A DNA stretch of 46,840 bases. Origin: Enterococcus viikkiensis. GTDB lineage: Bacteria; Bacillota; Bacilli; Lactobacillales; Enterococcaceae. Within the stretch, counting starts at the first letter, position 1, and the number at the start of each line of letters is the position of its first letter. Under the pieces are notes generated by a model, which saw only the letters and a program-made list of their open reading frames with translations, was not told the origin of the DNA and searched no databases. The position numbers and the translations under genes are program-made. This document shows, one piece after another, positions 34,667 through 43,201 of the stretch. The DNA lies in the NCBI RefSeq assembly GCF_005405345.1, contig NZ_BJDW01000018.1, positions 1-46,840 on the forward strand, given 5' to 3'.

Positions 34667-34699
34667 TTTGCTGTTCACAACTGAGAACTTTGTTCATTC

Positions 34700-35608
34700 T
34701 TATGAATTTTTTGATTCTATTTTATCTGCTATTTTAGCCATGTCCGGTGCTAAAGGAAGCTCTAAGGCGATTCTTTCACCGCTAAACGGATGAATAAATG
34801 ATAACGCATAGCAATGCAGCGCTTGCCGTTCGATTCCTAAATTCATCGTACCACCATACAGCTCATCACCCAACAAAGGACAACCAATCGCTGAAAAATG
34901 CACACGAATTTGATGGGTTCTCCCTGTGTGGAGCTGGATATCGACTAAAGCACAATTGGCGCCTCGTTTAGCTAACCAATATTCCGTTTCCGCTTGTTGA
35001 CCAGTCTCAATCACTTGACGTTTTATCAAAGATGACATATCCCGACCAATCGGTAAAGCAATCGTGTCGTGGTCTTTTAAACTGGCAATCGTCCCTGAAA
35101 CTAACGCTTGGTACTTTTTGATAAACCGTTTTTGCTGCAGTTCTTGATCCAACTTCGCATGGGCAAAGCCATGCTTGGCAAAGAGCATCAAACCTGAAGT
35201 ATCTCGATCCAAGCGCGTCACGACATGTACGACTTGATCCGGATAATTTTGCGCAACATAATAGGCCTTGACGCGATTCGCCATGGTCCCTCGTGGATGA
35301 TACTGTGCAGGGATTGACGCGATCCCCGCCGGTTTATTGACGACCAAAACATGCTGATCTTCAAAAATGATCTCGATCGGTACGTCGTCTGCCAATAACG
35401 TTTCATGGGGCTCTTCGTCTGGAATCACAACAGTTACCATATCATGGGTATTTAAAGAAAACAAGACGTTTTGTTCTGTCTGATTGACGAAAATTTTTCC
35501 ACCTTGAAATTTAATTTTAGCTAGTAATTTTTTTGAGATGCCCTGATGACGTAAAAATGTCCGTACAAGCAATCTCTCTTGTCCTTGATAAGTCCATTCG
35601 AATCTCAT
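34700..35608 (-). CDS. RluA/RluD family pseudouridine synthase
   Basis: A 302-residue RNA pseudouridine synthase. A short N-terminal S4-like RNA-binding region (about 1-70) precedes the catalytic domain with the aspartate motif RLDRDTSGLMLF; HTGRTHQIRVHFSAIGCPLLGDELYGG is also present. The target (rRNA or tRNA) is unknown; it corresponds to B. subtilis YjbO. The start at ATG 35608 is one base after the nadK stop, with its ribosome site (GAGAGGA) inside nadK. Confidence 0.92.
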   Translation of the reverse strand: MRFEWTYQGQERLLVRTFLRHQGISKKLLAKIKFQGGKIFVNQTEQNVLFSLNTHDMVTVVIPDEEPHETLLADDVPIEIIFEDQHVLVVNKPAGIASIPAQYHPRGTMANRVKAYYVAQNYPDQVVHVVTRLDRDTSGLMLFAKHGFAHAKLDQELQQKRFIKKYQALVSGTIASLKDHDTIALPIGRDMSSLIKRQVIETGQQAETEYWLAKRGANCALVDIQLHTGRTHQIRVHFSAIGCPLLGDELYGGTMNLGIERQALHCYALSFIHPFSGERIALELPLAPDMAKIADKIESKNS

Positions 35609-35609
35609 G

Positions 35610-36413
35610 TTAGTCCTCTCGAATAAAGGCATCCTTCACGCGATGCCAAAAATGCATGTGCCGATAGGAAGCGAAGTGAATTCGTTCATCAGCAATTTTA
35701 TATTTAATTGAAACCACTTCTTTACTGTTTATATCTAATTGATCAATGGTAATCAAATGCTCTCCACTGCTTTTTAATTGAACATCGATCCATTCATGAG
35801 AGCCGATAATACTTGGCGAACCAAGCGTCCGAAAGACCCGATTGTTTAAAGAAGCGATCTCCGCCAGCTGCATCGCGTTGATACTAGGATGAACCACTGC
35901 TCCGCCGACACTTTTATTATAGGCCGTTGAGCCAGTTGGCGTAGAAATAGATAAGCCATCTCCACGGAACCGTTCAAATAATTCTTCCTTAATATAAACA
36001 TCCGCCACCATTGTACGGCTCCCTTTTCTGATCGTTGATTCATTCAGCGCTAAAAAATGCTGGTGTTGACCGTTGGCTGAGGTTACCACAATATCCAGTA
36101 ACGGATAGCTGACGCTTGTTCCTTGTTCATCGCTTAAACTATTAACCAATTCAGGCAATTCGTAATCACGCCAGTCTGTATAAAAACCGAGATGCCCTGT
36201 ATGAACTCCTAAAAAGCGCACTTCATTCAGTCGATGACTGTAGCGATGAAAAGCCGACAGCAAAGTACCATCTCCGCCGATAGTAATCACGAGCTGCGGA
36301 TCACGATCTACAATTTCTAGATCGTCTTTCATCGCCAGTAAGCCGCGTAACCGTTGGAGGACGCGAATCGATTTTTCTTCTTGATTATGGATGATCCCGA
36401 TCCGTAATACCAC
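35610..36413 (-). CDS. nadK: NAD kinase
   Basis: A 267-residue ATP-NAD kinase that makes NADP. The catalytic GGDGT motif lies in LVITIGGDGTLLSAFH, and the NAD-binding NESTIRKGS and GDGLSISTPTGSTAYNKS segments are present. It begins at GTG 36413, 9 nt after GGAAG, and overlaps the end of relQ by 29 nt, so the two genes are translationally coupled. Coupling of alarmone and NADP synthesis is also seen in the B. subtilis yjbM-yjbN pair. Confidence 0.96.
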   Translation of the reverse strand: MVLRIGIIHNQEEKSIRVLQRLRGLLAMKDDLEIVDRDPQLVITIGGDGTLLSAFHRYSHRLNEVRFLGVHTGHLGFYTDWRDYELPELVNSLSDEQGTSVSYPLLDIVVTSANGQHQHFLALNESTIRKGSRTMVADVYIKEELFERFRGDGLSISTPTGSTAYNKSVGGAVVHPSINAMQLAEIASLNNRVFRTLGSPSIIGSHEWIDVQLKSSGEHLITIDQLDINSKEVVSIKYKIADERIHFASYRHMHFWHRVKDAFIRED

Positions 36414-37050
36414 GCTGTTTCACTTCCTTTTTTTGTTCCTTACGATTAAACAAGTGTTGTGCTTCTTGGATTTCATCGCGAATGCTAGACATTTCTTCAT
36501 CTAGTTGATACGCCGCTTCTGCCGCTCGAAACAGACGCTGATCAATATCTTCAGGAATTTGTCCTTTATATTTATAATTCAATGAGTGCTCAATCGTTGC
36601 CCAAAAATTCATTGACAGCGTTCGAATTTGGATTTCCGCTAAGAGCTTCTTCTCGCCTTCTAACATCTGGACAGGGTACTCAATCACCAGATGATACGAG
36701 CGATAGCCGCTGGCTTTACGATTAGTGATGTAATCACGCTCTTGAATAATTTTCATATCATTACGTCGGCGCAAAATATCCACGACTAAATGAATGTCCT
36801 CTACAAACTGACACATAATTCGCATACCAGCCATATCAGACATTTCATCTTCCAACCGATCTAATGCAATCCCTCGCAACTCAGCTTTATTTAAAATACT
36901 TTCAACGGGTTTTACCCGACCTGTTACAAATTCAATCGGCACATGCTCACCGCTATTGCGGTACTGTTTTCGCAATCCTCGCAACTTAATTTTTAACTCA
37001 GCCACTGCTAATTCATAGGGGGCAAGAAATGTATCCCAGTCTCTCTCCAT
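36385..37050 (-). CDS. relQ: Small alarmone synthetase RelQ
   Basis: A 221-residue single-domain (p)ppGpp synthetase without a hydrolase, TGS or ACT domain. The catalytic core shows FVTGRVKPVESILNK, DMAGMRIMCQFVEDI, KASGYRSYHLVIEY and AEIQIRTLSMNFWATIEHSLNYK. It makes ppGpp/pppGpp (and possibly pGpp) in response to cell-envelope or other stress and is usually controlled at transcription. The start follows GAGGGA. It opens a relQ-nadK-rlu-mgtE operon divergent from the CYTH gene. A 16-bp palindrome (37125-37140) lies in the shared upstream region. Confidence 0.95.
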   Translation of the reverse strand: MERDWDTFLAPYELAVAELKIKLRGLRKQYRNSGEHVPIEFVTGRVKPVESILNKAELRGIALDRLEDEMSDMAGMRIMCQFVEDIHLVVDILRRRNDMKIIQERDYITNRKASGYRSYHLVIEYPVQMLEGEKKLLAEIQIRTLSMNFWATIEHSLNYKYKGQIPEDIDQRLFRAAEAAYQLDEEMSSIRDEIQEAQHLFNRKEQKKEVKQRGITDRDHP

Positions 37051-37124
37051 CGCAAATCCCTCACTTCTTTTTCCATTCCTTCCTTATCTTATCACAAACC
37101 TCTCGGAGAAAAAATTCTGACATT

Positions 37125-37140
37125 TTTGTTATTTAACAAA
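37125..37140. promoter_or_regulatory. Palindrome between relQ and CYTH gene
   Basis: TTTGTTATTTAACAAA has 7-bp arms (TTTGTTA/TAACAAA) around TT. It lies in the 200-bp divergent promoter region and is a candidate operator for the alarmone operon, the CYTH-spxH operon, or both. Confidence 0.45.
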
Positions 37141-37250
37141 TATTACAAAATACTAACATTTTCACAAACACTAGGCTGATTATTTGACTGAATATGTTAA
37201 TCTATGTAAGGTTGCCTTATGTAGGAAAAATTTAACTAGGGGTTAGTGTA

Positions 37251-37859
37251 TTGAGCGAAGAAATTGAAATCGAATTCAAATCGATGTTAACAAAGTCAGA
37301 GTATGAACATGTCTTCCGTTTCTATCAACTCTCGCTTTCTCAAACCATCCAACAAACCAATTGGTACTATGACACTGTCGATTGGCAGTTGAAAGAGAAC
37401 CATATGGGTTTAAGGATCCGTCAGTTTGATAAACATGCAGAAGCAACCTTGAAAATTCCTCAAGCCGTTGGTCTTTTAGAAGTAACCGACTCGTTAACAC
37501 CTGAACAGGTTGAAGTGGCTCTTACGAAGCATCGCTTTGCTTTTGATGCAAAAGAAATTTTGCAGCGTTTAGACTTATTAAACATCAACTTTAATGAATT
37601 AAAACTAATTGGCAAATTAACAACTCAACGTGCAGAATTGAACGTTCCTGAAGGAAAATTAGCACTGGATGAAAGTTGGTACAGTGGCCAGCATGATTTT
37701 GAACTGGAACTTGAAGTATCCAACGATCAGTTCTCCTTACAAGACTTCAAACAATTTTTGCATAAATTTGACTTCCCTTATCGCGCAACCCAAAATAAGA
37801 TCGCGCGAGCAGTTGCAGCACAACAGCAACTGGATAATAGAAAGGAGAACCCTCGGTGA
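37251..37859 (+). CDS. CYTH-domain (YjbK-type) phosphatase-like protein
   Basis: A 202-residue CYTH domain protein. The signature EIEIEFK at 4-10, WYYDTVDWQLKENHMGLRIR and the acidic/basic strand pattern of the triphosphate tunnel (AELNVPEGKLALDESWYSG, FELELEV) are visible. These enzymes hydrolyse tripolyphosphate or nucleoside triphosphates; it is the orthologue position of B. subtilis YjbK. The start is TTG, 8 nt after AGGGG. A weak promoter (TTGACT 37177 region, 17 bp, TAAGGT) lies upstream. Its stop overlaps the spxH start. Confidence 0.88.
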   Translation: MSEEIEIEFKSMLTKSEYEHVFRFYQLSLSQTIQQTNWYYDTVDWQLKENHMGLRIRQFDKHAEATLKIPQAVGLLEVTDSLTPEQVEVALTKHRFAFDAKEILQRLDLLNINFNELKLIGKLTTQRAELNVPEGKLALDESWYSGQHDFELELEVSNDQFSLQDFKQFLHKFDFPYRATQNKIARAVAAQQQLDNRKENPR

Positions 37860-38503
37860 TTGAGATTTATTTGTTTGTTAATCCGATCGGCAGAAAATGT
37901 TTAACGATCGAACGGCGTGTAATTGAACTGATTGATCAATGTGATCTCAAGATCCAATTACGTCTGGTCCCTATTATGAATCTCAAGACGATTTCTGAAT
38001 TCATGAAACGGATTGGTGGATCAGAAAAAGACCTTCACTTACGTAAAGATTTATCTCAAGAAATTTATTCTGCTGCTTTAGATGTCAAAGCGGCGCAGCT
38101 TCAAGGAAAAAAACGCGGACGCGACTTTTTGATCGCACTGCAACACGCAGTGGGTGAAGAAAACAAACCTTATTCCAAAAAATTAGCGATTCAATTATTC
38201 ACTCAAATTGGTGGCGATCTGGAAATGTTTTTAGAGGATCGTCGTTCTGAATTTACAAATGAAGCATTTTTAGCGGATCAACAGATCGCTAATGAGATGG
38301 AGATTACTTTGCATCCTTCTGCTGTCATTTACAATTATGACGGGGACTGCGATGCTGGTGTTCGAATTGAAGGCTGCGATACGATCCTTCATATCCTAAA
38401 TACATATAATACGCCAGATTTATTGGTGGCATTTTTAAAGTCTCAAAGTAAAAACACATCAATTAAACGAGTTCCACCAGAATGTCATCTATCGCTCATT
38501 TGA
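37856..38503 (+). CDS. spxH: SpxH/YjbH, adaptor for Spx proteolysis
   Basis: A 215-residue DsbA-like protein of the YjbH family. In B. subtilis and Staphylococcus it binds Spx and presents it to ClpXP. The N-terminal thioredoxin-like strand ends FVNPIGRKCL: the CxxC position has Gly12-Arg-Lys-Cys15, so only one cysteine remains. The insert helical domain is DLHLRKDLSQEIYSAALDVKAAQL. The start is GTG 37856 after AAAGGAG, overlapping the CYTH stop by 4 nt. The likely client, Spx, is encoded 8 kb away in this window. Confidence 0.85.
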   Translation: MIEIYLFVNPIGRKCLTIERRVIELIDQCDLKIQLRLVPIMNLKTISEFMKRIGGSEKDLHLRKDLSQEIYSAALDVKAAQLQGKKRGRDFLIALQHAVGEENKPYSKKLAIQLFTQIGGDLEMFLEDRRSEFTNEAFLADQQIANEMEITLHPSAVIYNYDGDCDAGVRIEGCDTILHILNTYNTPDLLVAFLKSQSKNTSIKRVPPECHLSLI

Positions 38504-38542
38504 AAAAAAGCGGTCATTGCTCTTAGCAATGACCGCTTTTTT
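38503..38542. terminator. Bidirectional terminator, spxH / sortase
   Basis: A perfect 18-bp stem (AAAAAAGCGGTCATTGCT / AGCAATGACCGCTTTTTT) with loop CTT separates convergent spxH and the second sortase, with T tracts on both strands. Confidence 0.92.
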
Positions 38543-39716
38543 ATTTTTTGATCCACACACGATTCTCTCTAGTAAAAATATATTCCTTTTGTGCTTTCAT
38601 CAAATAAAGACTAATTTTTTCTTGTCTTAATTTTTTAATTCCCACCTTAAAACTGATGCCACTAGTTTCTTTAATACAGTAGACTCCACCAGGAATATTT
38701 TCAAACCGTGCATGACCTTTTTCATTAGTCATCGCTATTAGTGGTACACCGTCTTTTTGAATTGGTCGTTTCCCATTTCTGCTATATAAAGCAAACCGTT
38801 TATCCGCCAAACCAATTCCAGTTCTATCTACTCGTGCCACATTCAAATTAAAAAATCGTTGCTTCAATAAATAACTATGGATCGCTCGATAAATGCCTAT
38901 AAGCAGCAGTAAAACCGTCAATCCTAGACCAATTAAAATCAAAAGCTGTTTCAACTTTCGAGTTTTATTCGCCTGATTGATTGTTTTCGCCATTTCCTCA
39001 GTATAAGGCACTCGATGGCCTGTCACTAATAAGCGGTGACTATTAATCATATAAGGCGTACAGGTCAACAACGTAACAATATCTCGACCCGGATCAATCT
39101 CAATAATCGAAGTATCTTTCGGATCGACCACATCGATTTTATCTACTTTATAGGCCAGCTTATCTTCAAATAAAGTAATGACGAAAACTTCACCGATCTT
39201 TACCTCTTCTAAATCAGTAAAAAGTTTTTTCTCAGGCAAGCCACTATGAGCTGAAATCACTGAGTGCGTATTGATTCCACCAGTAGGGTAAGACGTTCCT
39301 TGCAAAACCGTAGCTCCTTCTTGCAACAGTTTCTCATTCGTCCTATCAAATAATGGTAGTGTAATCTCAATACTTGGGATGCTAATGGCTCCAATTAAAT
39401 GGCTACGGATATAGTTATCCGAAACGATCCTACGTTCATTGTCATTGGTAAAAGGATCAGCTAATGGAATCAGACCATTTTTCTTCAGTTCTTCGTTGCG
39501 TTTTTTCATTTTTTCTTTTGTTTTACGAACTTGCTCTTTATTTTGTTCTTGATTTCGCCGTTGCACTTCTTCCATTCGTTTTTCATCGATAAAAGTATTC
39601 ACCGCATTGCTATAAAAGGGATAGGCCATCACTAATACCCCAGCCAAAAAGACGAAAATCATTAAAATCTTACTGATCATTTGTTTTTTGGCACCTTTGT
39701 TAGAAGTCTGACTCAT
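38541..39716 (-). CDS. Class C sortase with C-terminal prealbumin-like domain (second)
   Basis: A 391-residue transpeptidase of the pilus-polymerising (class C) type. Residues 14-34 form the N-terminal membrane helix, 45-80 a charged coiled stretch, and DPF at 87-89 the lid. The catalytic set is His157 (SAHSGLP), Cys219 (TLLTCTPY) and Arg228 (NSHRLL). A second helix (257-277) is followed by a basic segment and a 100-residue tail (290-391) with NEKGHARFENIPGGVYCIKE, which looks like a SpaA/Cna-B prealbumin domain. By topology that tail should be cytosolic, which is odd. Typical class C sortases are shorter (about 250-320 residues). The gene follows its paralogue by 1 nt. Confidence 0.85.
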   Translation of the reverse strand: MSQTSNKGAKKQMISKILMIFVFLAGVLVMAYPFYSNAVNTFIDEKRMEEVQRRNQEQNKEQVRKTKEKMKKRNEELKKNGLIPLADPFTNDNERRIVSDNYIRSHLIGAISIPSIEITLPLFDRTNEKLLQEGATVLQGTSYPTGGINTHSVISAHSGLPEKKLFTDLEEVKIGEVFVITLFEDKLAYKVDKIDVVDPKDTSIIEIDPGRDIVTLLTCTPYMINSHRLLVTGHRVPYTEEMAKTINQANKTRKLKQLLILIGLGLTVLLLLIGIYRAIHSYLLKQRFFNLNVARVDRTGIGLADKRFALYSRNGKRPIQKDGVPLIAMTNEKGHARFENIPGGVYCIKETSGISFKVGIKKLRQEKISLYLMKAQKEYIFTRENRVWIKK

Positions 39717-39717
39717 G

Positions 39718-40896
39718 CTACTTCACCTTGCTTTCGATCACGTAATGCTTAATCCGTTGTTTTATCAACGTATAGCCCCGGCGCCCTAAAATTTTGAATG
39801 TACGATCCTTCAGGCGCCAAACTTTCCCTTTCACACTCAGACCGTTTTCGGTCTCAACGCGATAAATCCCACCGGGAATTTTCTGAAATTCAATTTTTCC
39901 ATTCGCATCACTGACTGTATGAACTAGTCTGCCATCCAAACGAACCACGTTGTGTTTTTGTGTCAACAAGGCACGAACACCTGGCACCGTTTCGCCCGCT
40001 TCATAGAGATAAAAGACAAAAGTGTAATCCCGTTTCTTCGATTGATAAAGGATAATCTTGCGCCAAACAAAATAGCCAAAAATAATTAGGAAAAACAGAC
40101 AACCTGCTACTAAATAAAAGACGCGCTGTCGATGGTACTTTTCCGTTTCCTTGATTTTCTCAGCTGCTTGGACCGGGTATTTAATCCGATGGGCCGTGAC
40201 TAATAAGCGATGACTATTAACGCCATAAGGTGTGCAGGTTAATAGTGTCACTAAATCGCGATTCTTTTCAATTTTGAGTGCATTAAAGTTATCAGGTTTG
40301 ACTCTCTTAATCTTTTCTACTTGATAAGCTAATTTTTTTCCTTCTATATGTAGGTAAAACTTGTCTTGCTTCTTTAATGCTTCCAAGTCAGTAAATAGTC
40401 TTTTATCTGGCAAGCCAGAATGACCTGTGATTACTGAATGAGTACTTGACCCGCCAACAGGAAAAGAGGTTCCCTGTAAAACAGTCGCTCCCTTGTCCAA
40501 CAAAAAATCATCCGTTTGATCGTAGACGGGCAAGCTTACTTTAATTTTAGGAATAAAAATGGCTCCGATCATATGTTTTTCGTAGTATTCCTTTTTTGGG
40601 CTTTTGGTTCCTCGCAAAGAACTTTCAAAAGGATCATCAAAACTTCCTGCTCCTGGAATAATCGTTCGCAGTTTTTTATTTTCCTGTTCCAATTTATCTA
40701 AACGTTTCTTTTTATCGGCTTCAGAACGAGCTTCCATTTTATCTTGGACTTCTTCTAGCCGCTGTTGGTCAACAAAATTATTAATCGAATCAACCACGAA
40801 TGGATACATAAAGATCAAAAAACCAGTGATAAACATCATTGCAATAGACAACTTCAACAGCAGATCGATCTTATCTCGTCTCTCTGGTTTATGCAT
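39718..40896 (-). CDS. Class C sortase with C-terminal prealbumin-like domain (first)
   Basis: A 392-residue paralogue of the following gene with the same layout: N-terminal helix 17-36, coiled stretch 45-80, lid DDPF at 87-90, catalytic His159 (TGHSG), Cys221 (TLLTCTPYG) and Arg230 (NSHRLL), C-terminal helix 259-277, then a 100-residue tail (291-392) with DANGKIEFQKIPGGIYRVETENG, again prealbumin-like. No pilin or LPXTG protein is encoded in the window, so the substrate must be elsewhere or atypical. The ribosome site is AAGGGG before the ATG. A promoter candidate (TTCAAA, 16 bp, TACAAT) lies near 40960-40985. Confidence 0.85.
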   Translation of the reverse strand: MHKPERRDKIDLLLKLSIAMMFITGFLIFMYPFVVDSINNFVDQQRLEEVQDKMEARSEADKKKRLDKLEQENKKLRTIIPGAGSFDDPFESSLRGTKSPKKEYYEKHMIGAIFIPKIKVSLPVYDQTDDFLLDKGATVLQGTSFPVGGSSTHSVITGHSGLPDKRLFTDLEALKKQDKFYLHIEGKKLAYQVEKIKRVKPDNFNALKIEKNRDLVTLLTCTPYGVNSHRLLVTAHRIKYPVQAAEKIKETEKYHRQRVFYLVAGCLFFLIIFGYFVWRKIILYQSKKRDYTFVFYLYEAGETVPGVRALLTQKHNVVRLDGRLVHTVSDANGKIEFQKIPGGIYRVETENGLSVKGKVWRLKDRTFKILGRRGYTLIKQRIKHYVIESKVK

Positions 40897-41167
40897 GTGT
40901 ACCCACCCCTTTTTATGCTAATTCTCGCATACTCATTCTTAAAAGAGAAATTCCAATTGTAAATTTTCTTTCAACAATTTGAATACAAATAAATTATTTC
41001 CCACCTCACTCGAGGCCACGTAAACTCGCTCGGTTTGATACTGATAAGTTAGTTCTTTTCTATAAATTTTGCTTTGAAATGGCTTCGTAGCATAGTACAT
41101 GAAACCATCGTTCAACTGCTGGAATACGTTTTCTAACCGAAAAAAATAGTCAGTAGAAGACAAAAAA
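40897..41167 (-). other. Gap between pepF and sortases
   Basis: No clear gene. A minus-strand open frame of up to 85 codons runs from the pepF terminator to 40939, but its first codon is inside the terminator and no internal ATG has a good ribosome site. Its translation ends VASSEVGNNLFVFKLLKEN, which could be a remnant of a lost gene. The sortase promoter probably lies at its 3' end. Confidence 0.4.
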
Positions 41168-41194
41168 GAAGCTAGGAAACCTTTTCCTAGCTTC
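41168..41194 (-). terminator. Terminator after pepF
   Basis: GAAGCTAGGAAA / TTTCCTAGCTTC, a perfect 12-bp stem with a 3-nt loop, followed by six U residues on the minus strand. Confidence 0.88.
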
Positions 41195-41202
41195 ATCCAT
41201 CA

Positions 41203-43020
41203 TTATTGTTTTAATTCTGCTACTAATTCCTCTAATTCATCGAGACGTAAAGCAAAGACCTCCATCGCATCTTCGATATACGCTGGCTGAGTCATATCGA
41301 CACCGGCCCGCTTCATGACTTCGATTGGATAATCGCTGCTGCCGGATTTCAAATACGTCAAATATTTTTCTAAGGCCTCAGGCTCTCCTTCAACGATTCG
41401 TTTCGACAAAGCAATTGCAGCTGAAAAACCAGTCGCATATTGATACACATAATAATTATAGTAGAAATGCGGAATCCGTGACCATTCATCCTTGATTTCT
41501 TCATCATTGATCACGATTGGACCATAATATTTTGCGTTCAGCTCACCATAATAGTTGCTTAGATATTCACTGGTCAATGGGTCACCTGCCGCATCGGCGG
41601 TGTGAATAAAATGTTCAAATTCTGCAAACTGTGTCTGCCGGAAAATCGTACCTTTAAACCCATCAAGAAAGTGATTGATGATATAGGCCCGGACCTTCGG
41701 ATCTTTCTCGGTTTGTAGTAAATAACTCGTTAAGATATTTTCATTGGTCGTTGAAGCAATCTCTGCTAAGAAGATCGAATAATCCCCGTAAACATAGGGT
41801 TGCGTGCTGCGCGTGAAATAGCTGTGGACACTGTGACCCATTTCGTGGACTAACGTATACAATTCATCTAAACGATCATGCCAATTTAATAAAATATAAG
41901 GTTGGGTATCATAAGCACCTGAAGAATAAGCACCACTACGTTTTCCTTGATTTTCAACGACATCGATCCAACGTTCAGAGAAGGCTTTTTTCACTACACT
42001 TAAATAATCTTCTCCTAGTGGTTTCAGTGCTTCTAGTGCTTTGGCTTGGGCTTCTTCATACGTGTATTTAATCGGAGCTTCTGCTAAAAGCGGCGTATAT
42101 AGATCATACATATGCAAGTCCTCAAGTTCTAGCAATTCCTTCCGCAATTCAACATAGCGATGCAATAACGGCAAGTATTGGTTGACCACTAAAGTCAGTG
42201 TCTCGTAGACATCTTCCGGAATGTGATTCCCACTTAGAGCCGCTGCACGAGCAGATGAATATCCCCGAACTTTGGCTTTATAATTATGATTCTTCACGTG
42301 AGCGCTCAAGGTCGAAGCGAAAGTATTACGGAATTGATGATAAACTGAATACAAGGCCCTAAAAGCTTGCTCCCTGACTTTTCGGTCCGTACTTTCCAAC
42401 AGCTGACCATAAACACCATGAGTCAATTGAACATCTTCACCTGCTTCATTTTTAACAACTGGGAATTTTAAATCCGCATTGTTCATAATTGAAAACGTGT
42501 CTGAGGCACTGCCAAAAATCTCACTGGCACCAGCCAACAATGCTTCCTGCTCTGCTGGTAAAATATGCGCTCTTTCTGAAATAATCTGCTCAACAAAATG
42601 GCGATACATTTCAAGCTTCGGTTCTGCTTCAAAATAATTCCAGATCGCATCATCAGAAAGTTGCAGCATTTCCGGTTCAAACCAGCTGACTGCTTCACTG
42701 ACTTGGGCGATTAAGCTAGATGCACGAGCATAGAGCGCTTGATTCGTCGCATTCGCTGTATCCTCATCATTCTTCAAGTGAGCATATACATAGACAACTT
42801 CAGCTTTACGATAAACATCTAAGACATATTCGATTGCTTTAAGGAAATCTATGGCTCCTTGGTTTAGTGTTCCTTTAATTTCCGTAACTTTTGACAATTC
42901 AGCAGATAGAGATTGGAACTCCTTTTCAAAGGCCGCATCATCTGCAAAAATTTTCGTTAAGTCCCAGGTCAATTCAGCTGGAATCTCTTGACGTTTTGGC
43001 AATTGTTTTGCTTCACTCAT
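41203..43020 (-). CDS. pepF: Oligoendopeptidase F
   Basis: A 605-residue M3-family zinc metallopeptidase. The HExxH motif lies in LVHEMGHSVHSYF, with the third ligand in EIASTTNE. It cleaves oligopeptides in the cytoplasm; Firmicutes versions also degrade signalling peptides. I start at ATG 43020 after AGGAG; the frame to 43074 lacks a ribosome site. It lies downstream of coiA, as in the B. subtilis yjbF-yjbG pair, and is followed by a strong terminator. Confidence 0.94.
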   Translation of the reverse strand: MSEAKQLPKRQEIPAELTWDLTKIFADDAAFEKEFQSLSAELSKVTEIKGTLNQGAIDFLKAIEYVLDVYRKAEVVYVYAHLKNDEDTANATNQALYARASSLIAQVSEAVSWFEPEMLQLSDDAIWNYFEAEPKLEMYRHFVEQIISERAHILPAEQEALLAGASEIFGSASDTFSIMNNADLKFPVVKNEAGEDVQLTHGVYGQLLESTDRKVREQAFRALYSVYHQFRNTFASTLSAHVKNHNYKAKVRGYSSARAAALSGNHIPEDVYETLTLVVNQYLPLLHRYVELRKELLELEDLHMYDLYTPLLAEAPIKYTYEEAQAKALEALKPLGEDYLSVVKKAFSERWIDVVENQGKRSGAYSSGAYDTQPYILLNWHDRLDELYTLVHEMGHSVHSYFTRSTQPYVYGDYSIFLAEIASTTNENILTSYLLQTEKDPKVRAYIINHFLDGFKGTIFRQTQFAEFEHFIHTADAAGDPLTSEYLSNYYGELNAKYYGPIVINDEEIKDEWSRIPHFYYNYYVYQYATGFSAAIALSKRIVEGEPEALEKYLTYLKSGSSDYPIEVMKRAGVDMTQPAYIEDAMEVFALRLDELEELVAELKQ

Positions 43021-43201
43021 AAAAACACTCCTAACTCTTTTCAAACTATTTTTAAGGAAAAAAACAGGCTTCACAATGTCTTCTCTGCTTCAATCTACAA
43101 GATCGCAAGCTGATGCAATGGACATCCTAGCTATTTTCATCCTCAATCTTACCATAATTTCACAAAAAGTAATTTTAAAAAGAGCTGGTTGAAAATAAAC
43201 T

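Noticed and set aside
34472-34699. Possible M-box (ykoK) Mg(II) riboswitch before mgtE.
   Set aside because: The region does not show the conserved M-box core that I would expect, and its only clear structure is the duplicated A/T hairpin.
40939-41196. An 85-codon open frame upstream of the sortases.
   Set aside because: Its first codon lies inside the pepF terminator stem and no internal start has a ribosome site; kept only as a possible gene remnant.
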